Shown here: positions 50,101-58,507 of the stretch, one piece after another
How the letters are laid out: every line of letters begins with the position of its first letter
Position numbering within the stretch: position 1 is the stretch's first letter
From: Garcia nutans
Taxonomy: Eukaryota; Streptophyta; Magnoliopsida; Malpighiales; Euphorbiaceae
NCBI GenBank assembly: GCA_947685225.1
Contig: CANTUV010000015.1
Coordinates: 5,518,001 to 5,582,000 of the forward strand
Length of the DNA: 64,000 bases
Direction of reading: 5' to 3'
Made by a program: the position numbers and the translations under genes
The notes under the pieces: generated by a model
What the model was told of the DNA's origin: nothing
What the model saw: the letters and a program-made list of their open reading frames with translations, nothing else
Databases searched by the model: none

Positions 50101-51840
50101 TCTTACTCTAGTATCTATCACATGAGCAAGATAAGCTTCACATCCCTTTCTAATCAACCTCCTGGCTGCAACAGCTGAAACAAATAAGGAAGCTAACTGT
50201 TCCTGCTCATTAGATACTATCACCTCTCTACCATCACTAGTTCTCAAAGAAACAATCTTCTTTTTACAATCCACCACAGCTCCATGTCGAGATAGCCAAT
50301 CCATGCCTAAAATCACATCATATTCCTTAAATGGCATCTCAATCAAATCTCCAAGGAACTCCTCACCCTGCACCCTCACTGCACTATCTCGATGCACTTT
50401 ACTCACAATCATACTATGCCCTAACGGATTTGTCACCAAAATATCAAATCCTAGGGACTCAGCATGCACATCAAACACAGGCAATACAGATGCACTAATA
50501 TAAGAATGAGTGGAACCCGGATCAATCAAAGCAAGCACTGCAGTATCAAATAAAGAAAAAGTACCAGCTATGACCGCCGATGCATCCGGCTGTCTCTGCA
50601 TAACATACATCCTCTGGGAAGAACCAACCTCCTCCGGTCTAGTTTCCTTGGATGTAGCACCACCTCTAGAACTGAACCCTGCTCTACCACCTCGGCTGGC
50701 ACCTCTGCCTCCTCTACCTCCCCTCACACTGGCTCGAGAAGCGGCAGAATCAACTGGCATAAACTCCTGTCTCTCCGGACAGTCTCTCACAAAGTGATCC
50801 GGTGACCCACACCTGAAACAAACCCCTGCAACACCAGCCTTCCAACAAGGACCACCATGTGGCCTCCCACAATGGATGCAGATAGGTAAAGTGGATCTCT
50901 GAACCATAGGGGTCGGAGCACTTGCCACTGAAGCTGCAGGTCTATATCTTTGCCTTTGGAACTGCACTGATCTACCTGCTGGTCTCTGGCTCCTACTACT
51001 CCGAGGAACAAAGCTTCCTCTACCCCTCTTTGCTGAAGAAGACCCTGCCTCAAACTGAGGCCTTCTCACTCTGACCTCTTCCTCTGATGCAGCTGCAATC
51101 ACTTGAGCCCTTTCTACATCTCGAGCTGCTGCTACTAGCTGGGAGAAATCGTGATATCTAGACCCGGCCACTAAGCACATGATAGAGGGTCTCAATCCCT
51201 CCTGGAACCTCCGGCATCTATCTATCTCATCAGCAATAATGCCACCAGCGTAATGACTCAATCTAATAAACTCAACCTCATATTCAGTTACAGTCTTGCT
51301 ATCTTGCTTCAAGCTCAAGAACTCCATCTTCTTCATATCCTTATACTCCCTTGGAGTATACTTCAACTCAAATTCTCTCAAGAAGTCAGTGTAAGACAGT
51401 GTTGGAGGATCATCCATAGAATGGGGCACCGTCTTCCACCAATCGTAGGCATCCTTCTGTAGCAAAGATCTTGCATAGTCAAACTTTTCCTCTGAGGTGG
51501 CTTGCAACTGAACAAATACTCTCTGAACTCTGTCAAGCCACTGTTCTGCCACAGCTGGATCAACTGTGCCTAAGAAATCCTCCGCTCCATATTTCCTCAG
51601 TTTATCATAATGCCTTACTGGTACTGAAGGCTGAGGGGGTGGTGGCTGTGGTTGCACAGGTGCTTGTCTCATAGCTTCCATCATATTCCTAAACCAGGCT
51701 GGCGGAACCTCATCACCTAGTGGTCTATCCGACCCAGAAACAGGTGCCTCACCAGCACTATCAACCCTAGCTCCATCCTCAGGAGCAACGCTCTCCTCAC
51801 TACCCTCAACCGATTGTCTCAAATGAGGATCCATCAACAC
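47191..51840 (-). CDS. gag-pol: Intact gag-pol polyprotein of element B (1549 aa)
   Basis: One unbroken frame. Gag: capsid region about residues 75-245, basic Arg-rich region 255-300, zinc knuckle CFRCGSPDHFVRDC (Cys341, Cys344, His349, Cys354) plus an upstream CIHCGRPHGGPC motif at 321. A Gly/Arg-rich linker (372-393) follows. Protease: DPGSTH at 440-445. RT: DYRQLNK (677), KIDLRSGYHQL (710), FIDDILVYS with Asp776 and Asp777. RNase H: VIYSDASHSGLG and THDLELAAIV. Integrase: HX..CLTCQ zinc region, DDE residues in MDFVSGLP, SDRDPRF and GQSERVIQI; GPY/F region; C-terminal chromodomain (last 50 residues). gag and pol share one frame, so protein ratios are not set by frameshifting. Two Met lie close together at the start; the first is used. 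Confidence 0.97.
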   Translation of the reverse strand: MLMDPHLRQSVEGSEESVAPEDGARVDSAGEAPVSGSDRPLGDEVPPAWFRNMMEAMRQAPVQPQPPPPQPSVPVRHYDKLRKYGAEDFLGTVDPAVAEQWLDRVQRVFVQLQATSEEKFDYARSLLQKDAYDWWKTVPHSMDDPPTLSYTDFLREFELKYTPREYKDMKKMEFLSLKQDSKTVTEYEVEFIRLSHYAGGIIADEIDRCRRFQEGLRPSIMCLVAGSRYHDFSQLVAAARDVERAQVIAAASEEEVRVRRPQFEAGSSSAKRGRGSFVPRSSRSQRPAGRSVQFQRQRYRPAASVASAPTPMVQRSTLPICIHCGRPHGGPCWKAGVAGVCFRCGSPDHFVRDCPERQEFMPVDSAASRASVRGGRGGRGASRGGRAGFSSRGGATSKETRPEEVGSSQRMYVMQRQPDASAVIAGTFSLFDTAVLALIDPGSTHSYISASVLPVFDVHAESLGFDILVTNPLGHSMIVSKVHRDSAVRVQGEEFLGDLIEMPFKEYDVILGMDWLSRHGAVVDCKKKIVSLRTSDGREVIVSNEQEQLASLFVSAVAARRLIRKGCEAYLAHVIDTRVRSSPIDSIATVAEFPDVFPEELPGLPPEREVEFGIELLPGTTPISITPYRMAPAELRELKVQLQELLDKGFIRPSVSPWGAPVLFVKKKDGTMRLCIDYRQLNKVTIKNKYPLPRIDDLFDQLKDAAVFSKIDLRSGYHQLRVRAEDVPKTAFRTRYGHYEFLVMPFGLTNAPAAFMDLMNRVFRPYLDQFVVVFIDDILVYSRNEEEHDMHLRIVLQILREKQLFAKLSKCEFWLDQVAFLGHIVSAEGIRVDPSKVEAILNWSPPKSVTEVRSFLGLAGYYRRFVKGFSLIATPLTRLLRKGVRFVWTDQCQASFEQLRDMLTQAPVLTLPVEGKPYVIYSDASHSGLGCVLMQEGKVIAYASRQLKPHELNYPTHDLELAAIVFALKIWRHYLFGEKCFIYTDHKSLKYLGVQKELNLRQRRWLELIKDYDCLIDYHPGKANVVADALSRKSLAGLTVYSLSLLVELRALRASFVLCDDGALLTQLQLKPVLLDQIKEAQLTDKKIQKIIADCQSRESRDFVVRNDGSLWFKNRLCVPDNADLKRVILEEAHQSMFSMHPGNTKMYHDLRQHYWWIGLKRDIAEFVSKCLTCQKVKAEHQVPTGLLQPLSVPEWKWDRVTMDFVSGLPLTQKKHDAIWVIVDRLTKTAHFLPVRMDYSLERLAELYIQEIVKLHGVPTSLVSDRDPRFTSRFWKSLHRALGSRLHFSTAFHPQTDGQSERVIQIVEDMLRSCVIDFSGSWDRFLPLVEFAYNNSHQSSIGMAPFEALYGRRCRTPLCWSELGDSKLIGPDLIQETEEKVKLIRGRLKAASDRQKSYADLKRRDIQFDVRDKVFLKVSPWKKILRFGRKGKLSPRFIGPYEVLERVGPVAYRLALPSELDRIHNVFHVSMLRRYRSDPSHVLPFESIEVSPDLTFEEEPVAILAREVKELRNKRVPLVKILWKNHAKEEATWESEQTMREQYPQLFQN

Positions 51841-51982
51841 CTACACTGCAAACACAAAAAAGGACACACCTTATTAAAGATCAGAGGTTGCCAATCCCAA
51901 ACATATGTGTTATTTAAAACCACTTTTTAATTCAAAATATTCTTTTTATAACATATTACCTAGGTTGAGAATCTCAAACCTA

Positions 51983-51995
51983 GGCTCTGATACCA
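51983..51995 (-). other. Primer binding site of element B
   Basis: Minus-strand TGGTATCAGAGCC, seven bases inside the 5' LTR boundary, matching the initiator-Met-tRNA site common in plant Ty3 and Ty1 elements. Confidence 0.92.
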
Positions 51996-52002
51996 AAACA
52001 AT

Positions 52003-54535
52003 TGTAACACCCCCACATCCAATGCACACACACTACAACTACAACCATGTAGCATAAGTGCACCAAACATAGGGATGCTACGGTTTTCTTCAACATTCAA
52101 AACATTTAAATAGATACAATACTATTATCATTATATAATATAGAAAAGTAGATCATTTACTTTTAAAATAAAACACATTAGATATATATATACATATAGT
52201 TATTTCACAGCGGAAGTCATAAAATATTTACATATTTGAAAACACTTAATTCCATATTTACAAATATACAAATATGTACATTTAATCAATACTTTACAAA
52301 ATATAAAAAGAGTTATACATGATTGGCAAATCTCCTTTGATCTTTAAGTCTCCAAAATCAACTCTTCAATGTCTACCCTCACTCGGTCTCGAAGAGCTCT
52401 CGGGTTCGATTCTAACAGTTCTATCACCTGCGCGATTAAACACTATCGCCCTAAGCCAAGGGCTTAGTAAGATAATCATGCTAATGATATGACTTCGTGC
52501 AATGCAATGTCATTTCTCAAACCATAATATATATGTAACATCATATATGCAAAATTAACAATATACTTTCACATTACATATCACATTTTATTATCTTTTC
52601 ATATACCTCATTAGTATTCATTTAATCATCAATACAAAGCAAAACAAACATCATTCATGACTCACATTAACCATAGACAAGCATGGGCCCAAGACACACT
52701 AATATGCCATTCAATTTTCAGAGTTAATGTTTTGGTTCTATCATCACATTTATCAATATCAATATCATAGACCCAACTAGGCTTCAAGGATTATGTTCAA
52801 CCAAGCTTCAAGGGGAGCAAAGCATGCTAAGCTTCTACCCAACTTGGCTTCAAGAACTAACCCAACCTAGCTTCAAGGGTGGTAACATCTCAATTAGGCT
52901 TCAAGGATTCAATCCAACCTAACTTCAAGAGATTGTTACTATCATTAGGCATGCCACCAATAACATACTCTGAAAATGGAATAACACATTAGCCACACAA
53001 TTCATTTACATATCAATTATCATTTCCATTCTCCATTCTCATCAACATTTAGGCGAACATGCCTTCATTCTCTCAATATTATCATCATATAGCATCATTC
53101 ATCATAGCCAAACACAATGGCATTGTCTCATATCATATCTTATTTGAATTATCATTTCATCTTTGATACAACATTTCAAGGTACATTACTCATAAAATAC
53201 AATACCTTTCACAATGCATAACATAACCTTGTTTAAATCTCAACAATGCAATTAGGGCAAAGAACAACTTATATGATTCATAGCTTTAGGATCTTCCATA
53301 TGCATTTGATTAGTTCATTCATTGATTCAAGTGTGTTTAAAGTGTTTTAGGGTTAGGTTTAAGAACCAACCCACCTTTGAAGAACCAAAACAATGCAAAA
53401 AGAACAAAGAAACAAAACCCTAACCAACTCATTTGATGGACACGGGCAGCACACATGAGGGACACGGCCAAGCTTGTGGCCGTGTCTCTCAATTCAACTT
53501 TGGCAGTAGCAAACACGGCTTAGGGACACGGCCGTGTCTCTTCAACCAAAACTCACAGTAGCTCACACGGCTTGGAAACACGGCTGTGTCACCCAAAAAT
53601 TAATCCAACACGTCCAAAATCATATGACTTGGCCGTGTCTCACATGGCCTTTGGCCGTGTCTCCCAAAACCAAAACCCTAATTCTAACCAACTCTCTTCC
53701 AAATGCATTTAAACTCAATATACATCATACCACATGCTTCAAATGAACATAATCAATGTTCTAAACACATATTCATTACAACAATCACTTTAAAACACAT
53801 TAATATCACAATTAAACAAACACCATCTCAAAACCCTAATTAATCACCATCCTTTTTCATCTTTCAAAAACAACATCCATTTAAACATACAATCTTTACA
53901 ATCAACCCAACACTAATTCCATCTTTTAACTTACAATCAATTTTAACACTTAAAAACATAACACAAACTCATCTCATCATCACACCAACAAAACCTAATT
54001 CCTTTCTCACACCACTTCAAAAGAATTGAAGACATTAAAGAGAAGATCTTACCTTATATGAAGAAATTCCACCAATCTTTCACCAAAACTCTCAATTCCT
54101 TCATCAATTTGAGTATAGCATCAAGAACACTTCTCTTTCCCTTTGTCTTCTTCAATGGCCGGCACAAACATGAGAAGAAAAGAAAATGCACAAGTCAACC
54201 TCTCTTTCCTTCTTAATCTCCACCATGCATTTCATCCAAACAATTACCAAAATGCCCTCAAACATATAACTAACCTTTTGTCTTATATAAGCCCATATAT
54301 GTAATTACACACTCAACAATAAAATATCTTCTTCCACTAACCAACACCTTGACTCTTCTTTTGACCATTTTATATGTTATATATATCACAATATACACAA
54401 CATATAAACTTGTCTCTAAACCCTAAATTCTTTCCCAAAACACTTATACTTTTCTTTCTCAATTTAAACCAACAATCCAATAACAACAACAACAACAACA
54501 TGCAAAACTTCTAGGGCATAAATGAGGATATTACA
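52003..54535 (-). mobile_element. 5' LTR of element B (2533 bp)
   Basis: Near-identical to 44608-47144. One substitution (GCGC to GCCC at 52449-52450) weakens its first hairpin. An AAC microsatellite at 54485-54500 is shared with the 3' LTR. The frame at 53534-53746 lies in LTR and is not a gene. Confidence 0.96.
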
Positions 54536-54548
54536 ACCACCCTCTTAG

Positions 54549-54909
54549 TGATAAGTAAATATTGTAGCAATTGTAAATTATTGTACAATAATGAAAAAAA
54601 TTCAATTCCCCTCTTTACTGTAACTTTTTTTTTCTCTCTTTTTTTTTCATTACTGCACCATTTTTTTTATCACAGTACCTAATCGTTTGCTAAACCAAAT
54701 CCAACGTGGAAAAGGAAATTGTGACCAATTCCTTTCCTTATGCCACTTACCCTTTCCCATCACCTTTTCCTTTTCACTTTAGGAAAAGGTTTATTTTCTT
54801 CTATATAAATCACCCTTCATGCCATATTTTAATACATAAACCAAAATTCTTTCTCTTTCAACATGAAGACTCCCTTTAACAATTTTAATTTTTTCTTCAT
54901 TCATTCACC
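54549..54909 (+). promoter_or_regulatory. Promoter and leader of the DUF7745 gene in E
   Basis: Lies between the PMD stop codon and the DUF7745 start. It has a TATA box CTATATAAAT (54801-54810), about 100 bases before the start codon, preceded by T-rich and CCTTTTCC-rich runs. An upstream ATG at 54863 opens a 16-codon frame whose TGA (54911-54913) overlaps the main ATG (54910) as ATGA. The start of the region must also hold the PMD poly(A) site; AATAATGAAAAAA near 54587 is a candidate. Confidence 0.6.
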
Positions 54910-56094
54910 ATGACCGAGCATCATTTAAAGAGAATAAAAATTCTATTGAAGAATATGGATGCCATTCATTGGAAGCAAATTTCATGGTCAAAACTTGATG
55001 TTTTAAAATGTTTTGAAAATGTCAAATTGGACCACTCCTTCTTACATTCCATGGCTTCCTTTTGGAATACGGATTCCAGAGTATTTAAAATTAATGGCTT
55101 TGAAATATGTCCGTTGATTGAAGAATTTGAGGCCATCCTTGGATATCCAATTAACCAACAAATGGCGTTACCCACATTGATTTCCAAGACTCATCAGAAG
55201 ATGCAGATGTTATTTCAAATTCCAAAACCCGAAGTTCTTCGGTTGATGAGAGGTGAAAAAATTCTACTTGCTCCTTTGATTGATTTTGTTTCTCTCATTT
55301 GGCCCCTACTAAGGCATGGGGATGCATGCTTTGTCTTTGCTTGCTTGGTCAATTCTTGCTTGTTTCTTCTGACAGCGATATTGATCCACAAGTATTGGAT
55401 ATTATGGACCAAATGGAAGGAGGCTTGTCATCGGTACATGTGATCTTAGCCAAGACCTTAGTTGGATTAGACCGATTTAAATCAGGATTGTCAAAGAGAC
55501 TGACTGGGAGTCCATTGCTGCTTAAGCTAATTACCTAAACTTCCCTTTCGGGTTTTCAATTTAGTTTTTCTTTTTCTTTTTATTGCTCTAACTTTTGCCT
55601 AGTCGGCCCATGCGGGTTTTCGAAACTAGCGAACGATCCTAATTTTTTACCTAAGCTGCCCTTGTAGGTTTTCAACTTAGCGGACTCTCTCTCTCTCTTT
55701 TTTTAATTTAATTCTTTCTTCACAGATTTGTCTTCAGGAGCATCTTTGTTTGCTTGATACTCCATCTATGGATTTTGCCAGATACCTACCACATCATCAT
55801 TCTGCTAGGAAGCTACTCCATCCTGCTTCTTCATATGCTGACTGGGTTGACTGGATCCACTCATGCTCTGAAGTCAATATCCGTTGGTTGGTACCTTGGT
55901 GGAAGATTTCTCGTATCACCATGCGGACATACTTGATGTACGTTCCCCTTCCCGTTGGTTGGTACCTTGGTGGAAGATTTCTTGGAGCTGAGCCTCGTGA
56001 TTCTGACTTTGCTCCCGACTTAGACATGCCTTGCTTGACTGAAGCCTACTTGGACCTGCTGAGGCAAAGCTGGCCTACACATTACACTTATTGA
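54910..56094 (+). pseudogene. Antisense DUF7745-like gene of element E
   Basis: Recognised from motifs of the DUF7745 family of plant Tat elements. First exon from 54910: KLDVLKCFENVKLDHSFLHS, FKINGFEICPLIEEFEAILGY, then RHGDACFVFACLV. A 1-base loss near 55365 shifts the frame; the second part reads DIDPQVLDIMDQMEGG and AKTLVGLDRFK. An intron of about 190 bp follows, with a pyrimidine-rich acceptor ending CACAG at 55725; its donor is unclear. Exon 2 (55726-56094) has PSMDFARYLPHHHS, RKLLHPASSYADWVDW and WLVPWWKISRITMRT and ends in TGA. A 31-bp exact repeat (55881-55911, 55952-55982) is read in two frames. Function unknown; it lies convergent to pol. An AATAAA follows at 56160. Confidence 0.8.
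55590..55690 (+). repeat. Two copies of a ~50-bp repeat in the DUF7745 intron
   Basis: Units of the form CTAACTTTTGCCTAG..GGGTTTTC..ACTAGCGGACTCT (about 55590-55640 and 55641-55690). Two more copies lie at 56390-56490, between this gene and the end of pol. Confidence 0.7.
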
Positions 56095-56511
56095 CTGCCA
56101 TAGATTTTACATTTGTCAATTCAAAAAGTGTATTGTTAGGATGAAAAAATAATTAAAGTAATAAAAGATGCTTCTTTTCCATTTATAATTTGTCATCACC
56201 TTTTGCTATTGTGTTTATTTATTTCATCCATATTTGGTCGAATACTTATAACAGTGCGCACAGAACAATTTTAACATTAATTCTGTTTTATTAAATTGGG
56301 GAACAACCAAACATAAAGCCAGCATGCACAAAATTACTCCTGTTGCCAATTCTTTTGAGTTTTCTAATTGACGATTTTCTCTCATTTAGCCCTAATTGTT
56401 GCCTAGCCCGCCCTTTCGGGTTTTCAGAACTAGCGGACTGCTCTAACTTTTGCCTAGGCCGCCCTTTTTGGGTTTTCAACCTAGCGAGCTCTTTTTTCCT
56501 TTTTTTTTCTA
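56095..56511. other. Convergent intergenic region of E with two ~50-bp repeats
   Basis: Separates the ends of DUF7745 (+) and integrase (-). AATAAA (56160-56165) is a likely poly(A) signal for DUF7745. Two repeat units at 56390-56440 and 56441-56490 match those of the intron. Confidence 0.65.
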
Positions 56512-57586
56512 TCATACATAAAACCTCTTCAACCTGTCAATGTTTACTAGCTCACTAAATACGTCCCCGTCCATGTCTGACAACTTCACCGTACCTTTGT
56601 TCATGACTTGTTTTATGACATATGGCCCTTCCCAGCTAGGCCTAAACTTCCCTCTTGGATCAGATATGTTAGGCTTACATTGCTTCAAGACTAAATACCC
56701 AACTCTGAATTTTCTGAGTCCCGAGTTATCTTCTTTTGATACAGTTGATGATGATACAGTGCCTTTAACCTTCTCTGTTCTAGTAGAGCTAATTGTGTGT
56801 ATCTGCTTGCTACCCATTCCATTTCAGGTAGTTCAACTTCCAAGACTTCTCTTAATGACTTGATCTCAATTTCAATTAGCAATACTGCTTCCATCCCATA
56901 AACCAAAGAGAACGGTGTCATTCCAGTAGGTGTTCGTACACTTGTCCTATATCCCCAAAAAGCAAAGGGAAGCATCTCTGACCAATCCCTGTAAGTCTTG
57001 GTCATCTTGGACAGAATTTGACTAATTGATTTGTTTGTTGCTTCAACCGCACAATTAGCCTTTGGTCTATAAGAAGAGGATCGATGATGATGGATTTGGT
57101 ACTTTGAGAATAAATCCTTAACAGCTCCTTGAAATTGTACCCCATTGTCTGATATCACACTGTGTAGGACCTCGTATATGCAGATGAGGTTCTTTTCAAT
57201 AAATTTAGCCATTTAGCTTGCACCCAGTTTGTTGAAGGATTCGGCTTCGACCCATTTTGAAAAATAATCTATTGCTACCATAATGAATCGGTGACCGTTT
57301 GAAGCTGTCGGATGTATCTCTCCTATAATGACATTGTTGGCACTTCTTGACAAACTCAATACAATCTCTCTCCATGGTCAACCAATAGTAACCTTATCTA
57401 ATAATCTTTTTAACTAGGGCCAAACCATTCATGTGCCGACCGCAACTTCCCGCATCTATTTCTGACATGATACGCTCCACTTCAAGTTTTCTTAAACATC
57501 TTAAATGCACTCCATCAGGCCATCTTTGATATAACTCCCCATGGAATGTGATGTATTGCAATGACCACCGTCTTATGGCTCTTCTC
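56512..57586 (-). pseudogene. pol: Integrase of element E
   Basis: Joins element cDNA to chromosomal DNA. The zinc region lies in broken frames at 57400-57213 (pieces such as GLALVKKIIR and MERDCIEFV). The frame 57212-56691 has SDNGVQFQGAV (second Asp) and SYRPKANCAVEATNKSI (catalytic Glu), then GYRTSVRTPTGMTPFSLVYG, typical of Tat integrases. A second frame 56817-56512 holds the C-terminal part (PRGKFRPSWEGPYVIKQV), without a chromodomain. At least two frame changes and several stops make it dead. It ends convergent with DUF7745. Confidence 0.88.
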
Positions 57587-57588
57587 TC

Positions 57589-58507
57589 TTACTTTGTTGC
57601 CCCCGGCGGGTATTCTCTTTCCTCCAAAAATTGCCTTATAGTATCATACCACGCATCATGGTCTGTATCAACTTTCATGATTGTCTCATATTCATAGCAA
57701 GGAGTTGATGAACTGGTCAAGATTAGAGGTTTAAGGAATAGGCGAACAGGGTTTTCCCATACCGAAGCCAATGTGGCTAGGGCATCAGCCATCTGATTTT
57801 CTTCCCTTGATAGGTGTATAAACCTACACTCCTTAAAGTTCTTCTTTCTTCATGGTCAAGTAATGGTGGTATGGTTTCAATTTTTCTTCTTTCAACTCCC
57901 ATTCTCCATTTACTTGGGATACTACTAGCAATGAATTGTCAAAAACTTCCACCTTATCCACCTTCATTATCATTAGGGTCTTCAAACCGAAAATACAAGC
58001 TTCGTATTCCACCATATTATTGGTTACCCTAAATTTCAATTTTTTTGGCTAAAGGGATAAGTTTCCCTTCGGGCGATTCTAGTATAACTCCCAAACTTGC
58101 TCCTTTCCTGTTCACTGCTCCATCAAAATACATTTTCCACCCTTGTACTTTGATTGCTTCTAAATGTTCATCTAGAAATTCCAAGATTACCTCTTCGCTT
58201 TCTGGTAATGGTTGTTGGGCCAGGAATTCTTCCACCGCTCTACCTTTGAACATTTTCCTGGTTACATAATCTCAAATTCTTCTAATATTATCAACCATCA
58301 ACCATATTTTCCAATCAAAGAAGGTGTCTCCTTTAAGTACTTCATTGGGTCCAACCTTGAAATTTCTTGCACACTATACGATTGAAAGTAATGCCGCAAC
58401 TTCTTAGAAGACCAAACCACGGCTATACAGGTCTTTTCAATGATACTATACTTAATTTCATAATGTAGGAGCTTTCTACTCAAATAGTAAACTGCATGCT
58501 CAATTCC
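57589..58507 (-). pseudogene. pol: RNase H regions of element E
   Basis: Two RNase H-like regions follow RT, as known for Tat elements. The first (58483-58298) keeps YEIKYSIIEKTCIAVVWSSKKLRHYF. The second, the archaeal-type domain, has MYFDGAVNRKGASLGVIL with its Asp (about 58130), NNMVEYEACIFGLK with its Glu (about 58015) and DNSLLVVSQVNGEW (third acidic residue). Near 57790 ENQMADALATLAS supplies the last Asp. Frames change near 58290, 58040 and 57800, so it cannot be read through. Confidence 0.85.

Larger units (their letters stand above)
44608..54535 (-). mobile_element. Complete, young Tekay-like element B (9928 bp)
   Basis: Minus-strand element with 5' LTR 52003-54535, primer site, one unbroken gag-pol ORF, polypurine tract and 3' LTR 44608-47144. 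Flanks are a perfect 5-bp duplication ACCAC (44603-44607 and 54536-54540). The LTRs are almost identical: by eye I find one 4-bp indel and four substitutions in about 2.5 kb. It lies in the last exon of E's PMD gene, three codons before the stop. This is the most recent insertion seen and may still be mobile. Confidence 0.97.
39706..54548 (+). pseudogene. Antisense plant mobile domain (PMD) gene of element E
   Basis: Exons by splice sites and comparison with A: 39706-39834, 40114-40764, 40839-40896 plus 43348-43451 (split by a solo LTR), 43518-43955, 44024-44137, from 44220, and a last exon about 44343-44607 resuming at 54541 with stop 54546-54548 after element B. Exon 2 carries the PMD core: KARQWYEVVPSR, TFHLPIGEMTIGPVDF, FEEIQELIGM, LYHGLDKLCRNKKSF. 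Exon 4 has a WW-rich PEDAWWSARYG block. A Glu/Gln-rich segment from 44220 looks like a short coiled coil. The tail is acidic and Pro/Gly-rich. Damage: TGG to TAG at the end of exon 3, acceptor AG lost before exons 4 and 5, a TGA near 44325, and three insertions including F in the 5' UTR. Host PMD proteins (MAIN, MAIL1) act in silencing; the role here is inferred only. Confidence 0.85.

Noticed and set aside
53534..53746. 70-codon ORF, also at 46143-46355
   Set aside because: Present in both LTRs of B only because they are near-identical; it runs over the palindrome block and has no conservation in other LTRs.
39706..54548. Host PMD gene (MAIN/MAIL-like) disrupted by transposons
   Set aside because: The same gene with the same exon lengths lies in element A at the same place relative to a Tat LTR and tandem repeats, so it belongs to the retrotransposon.
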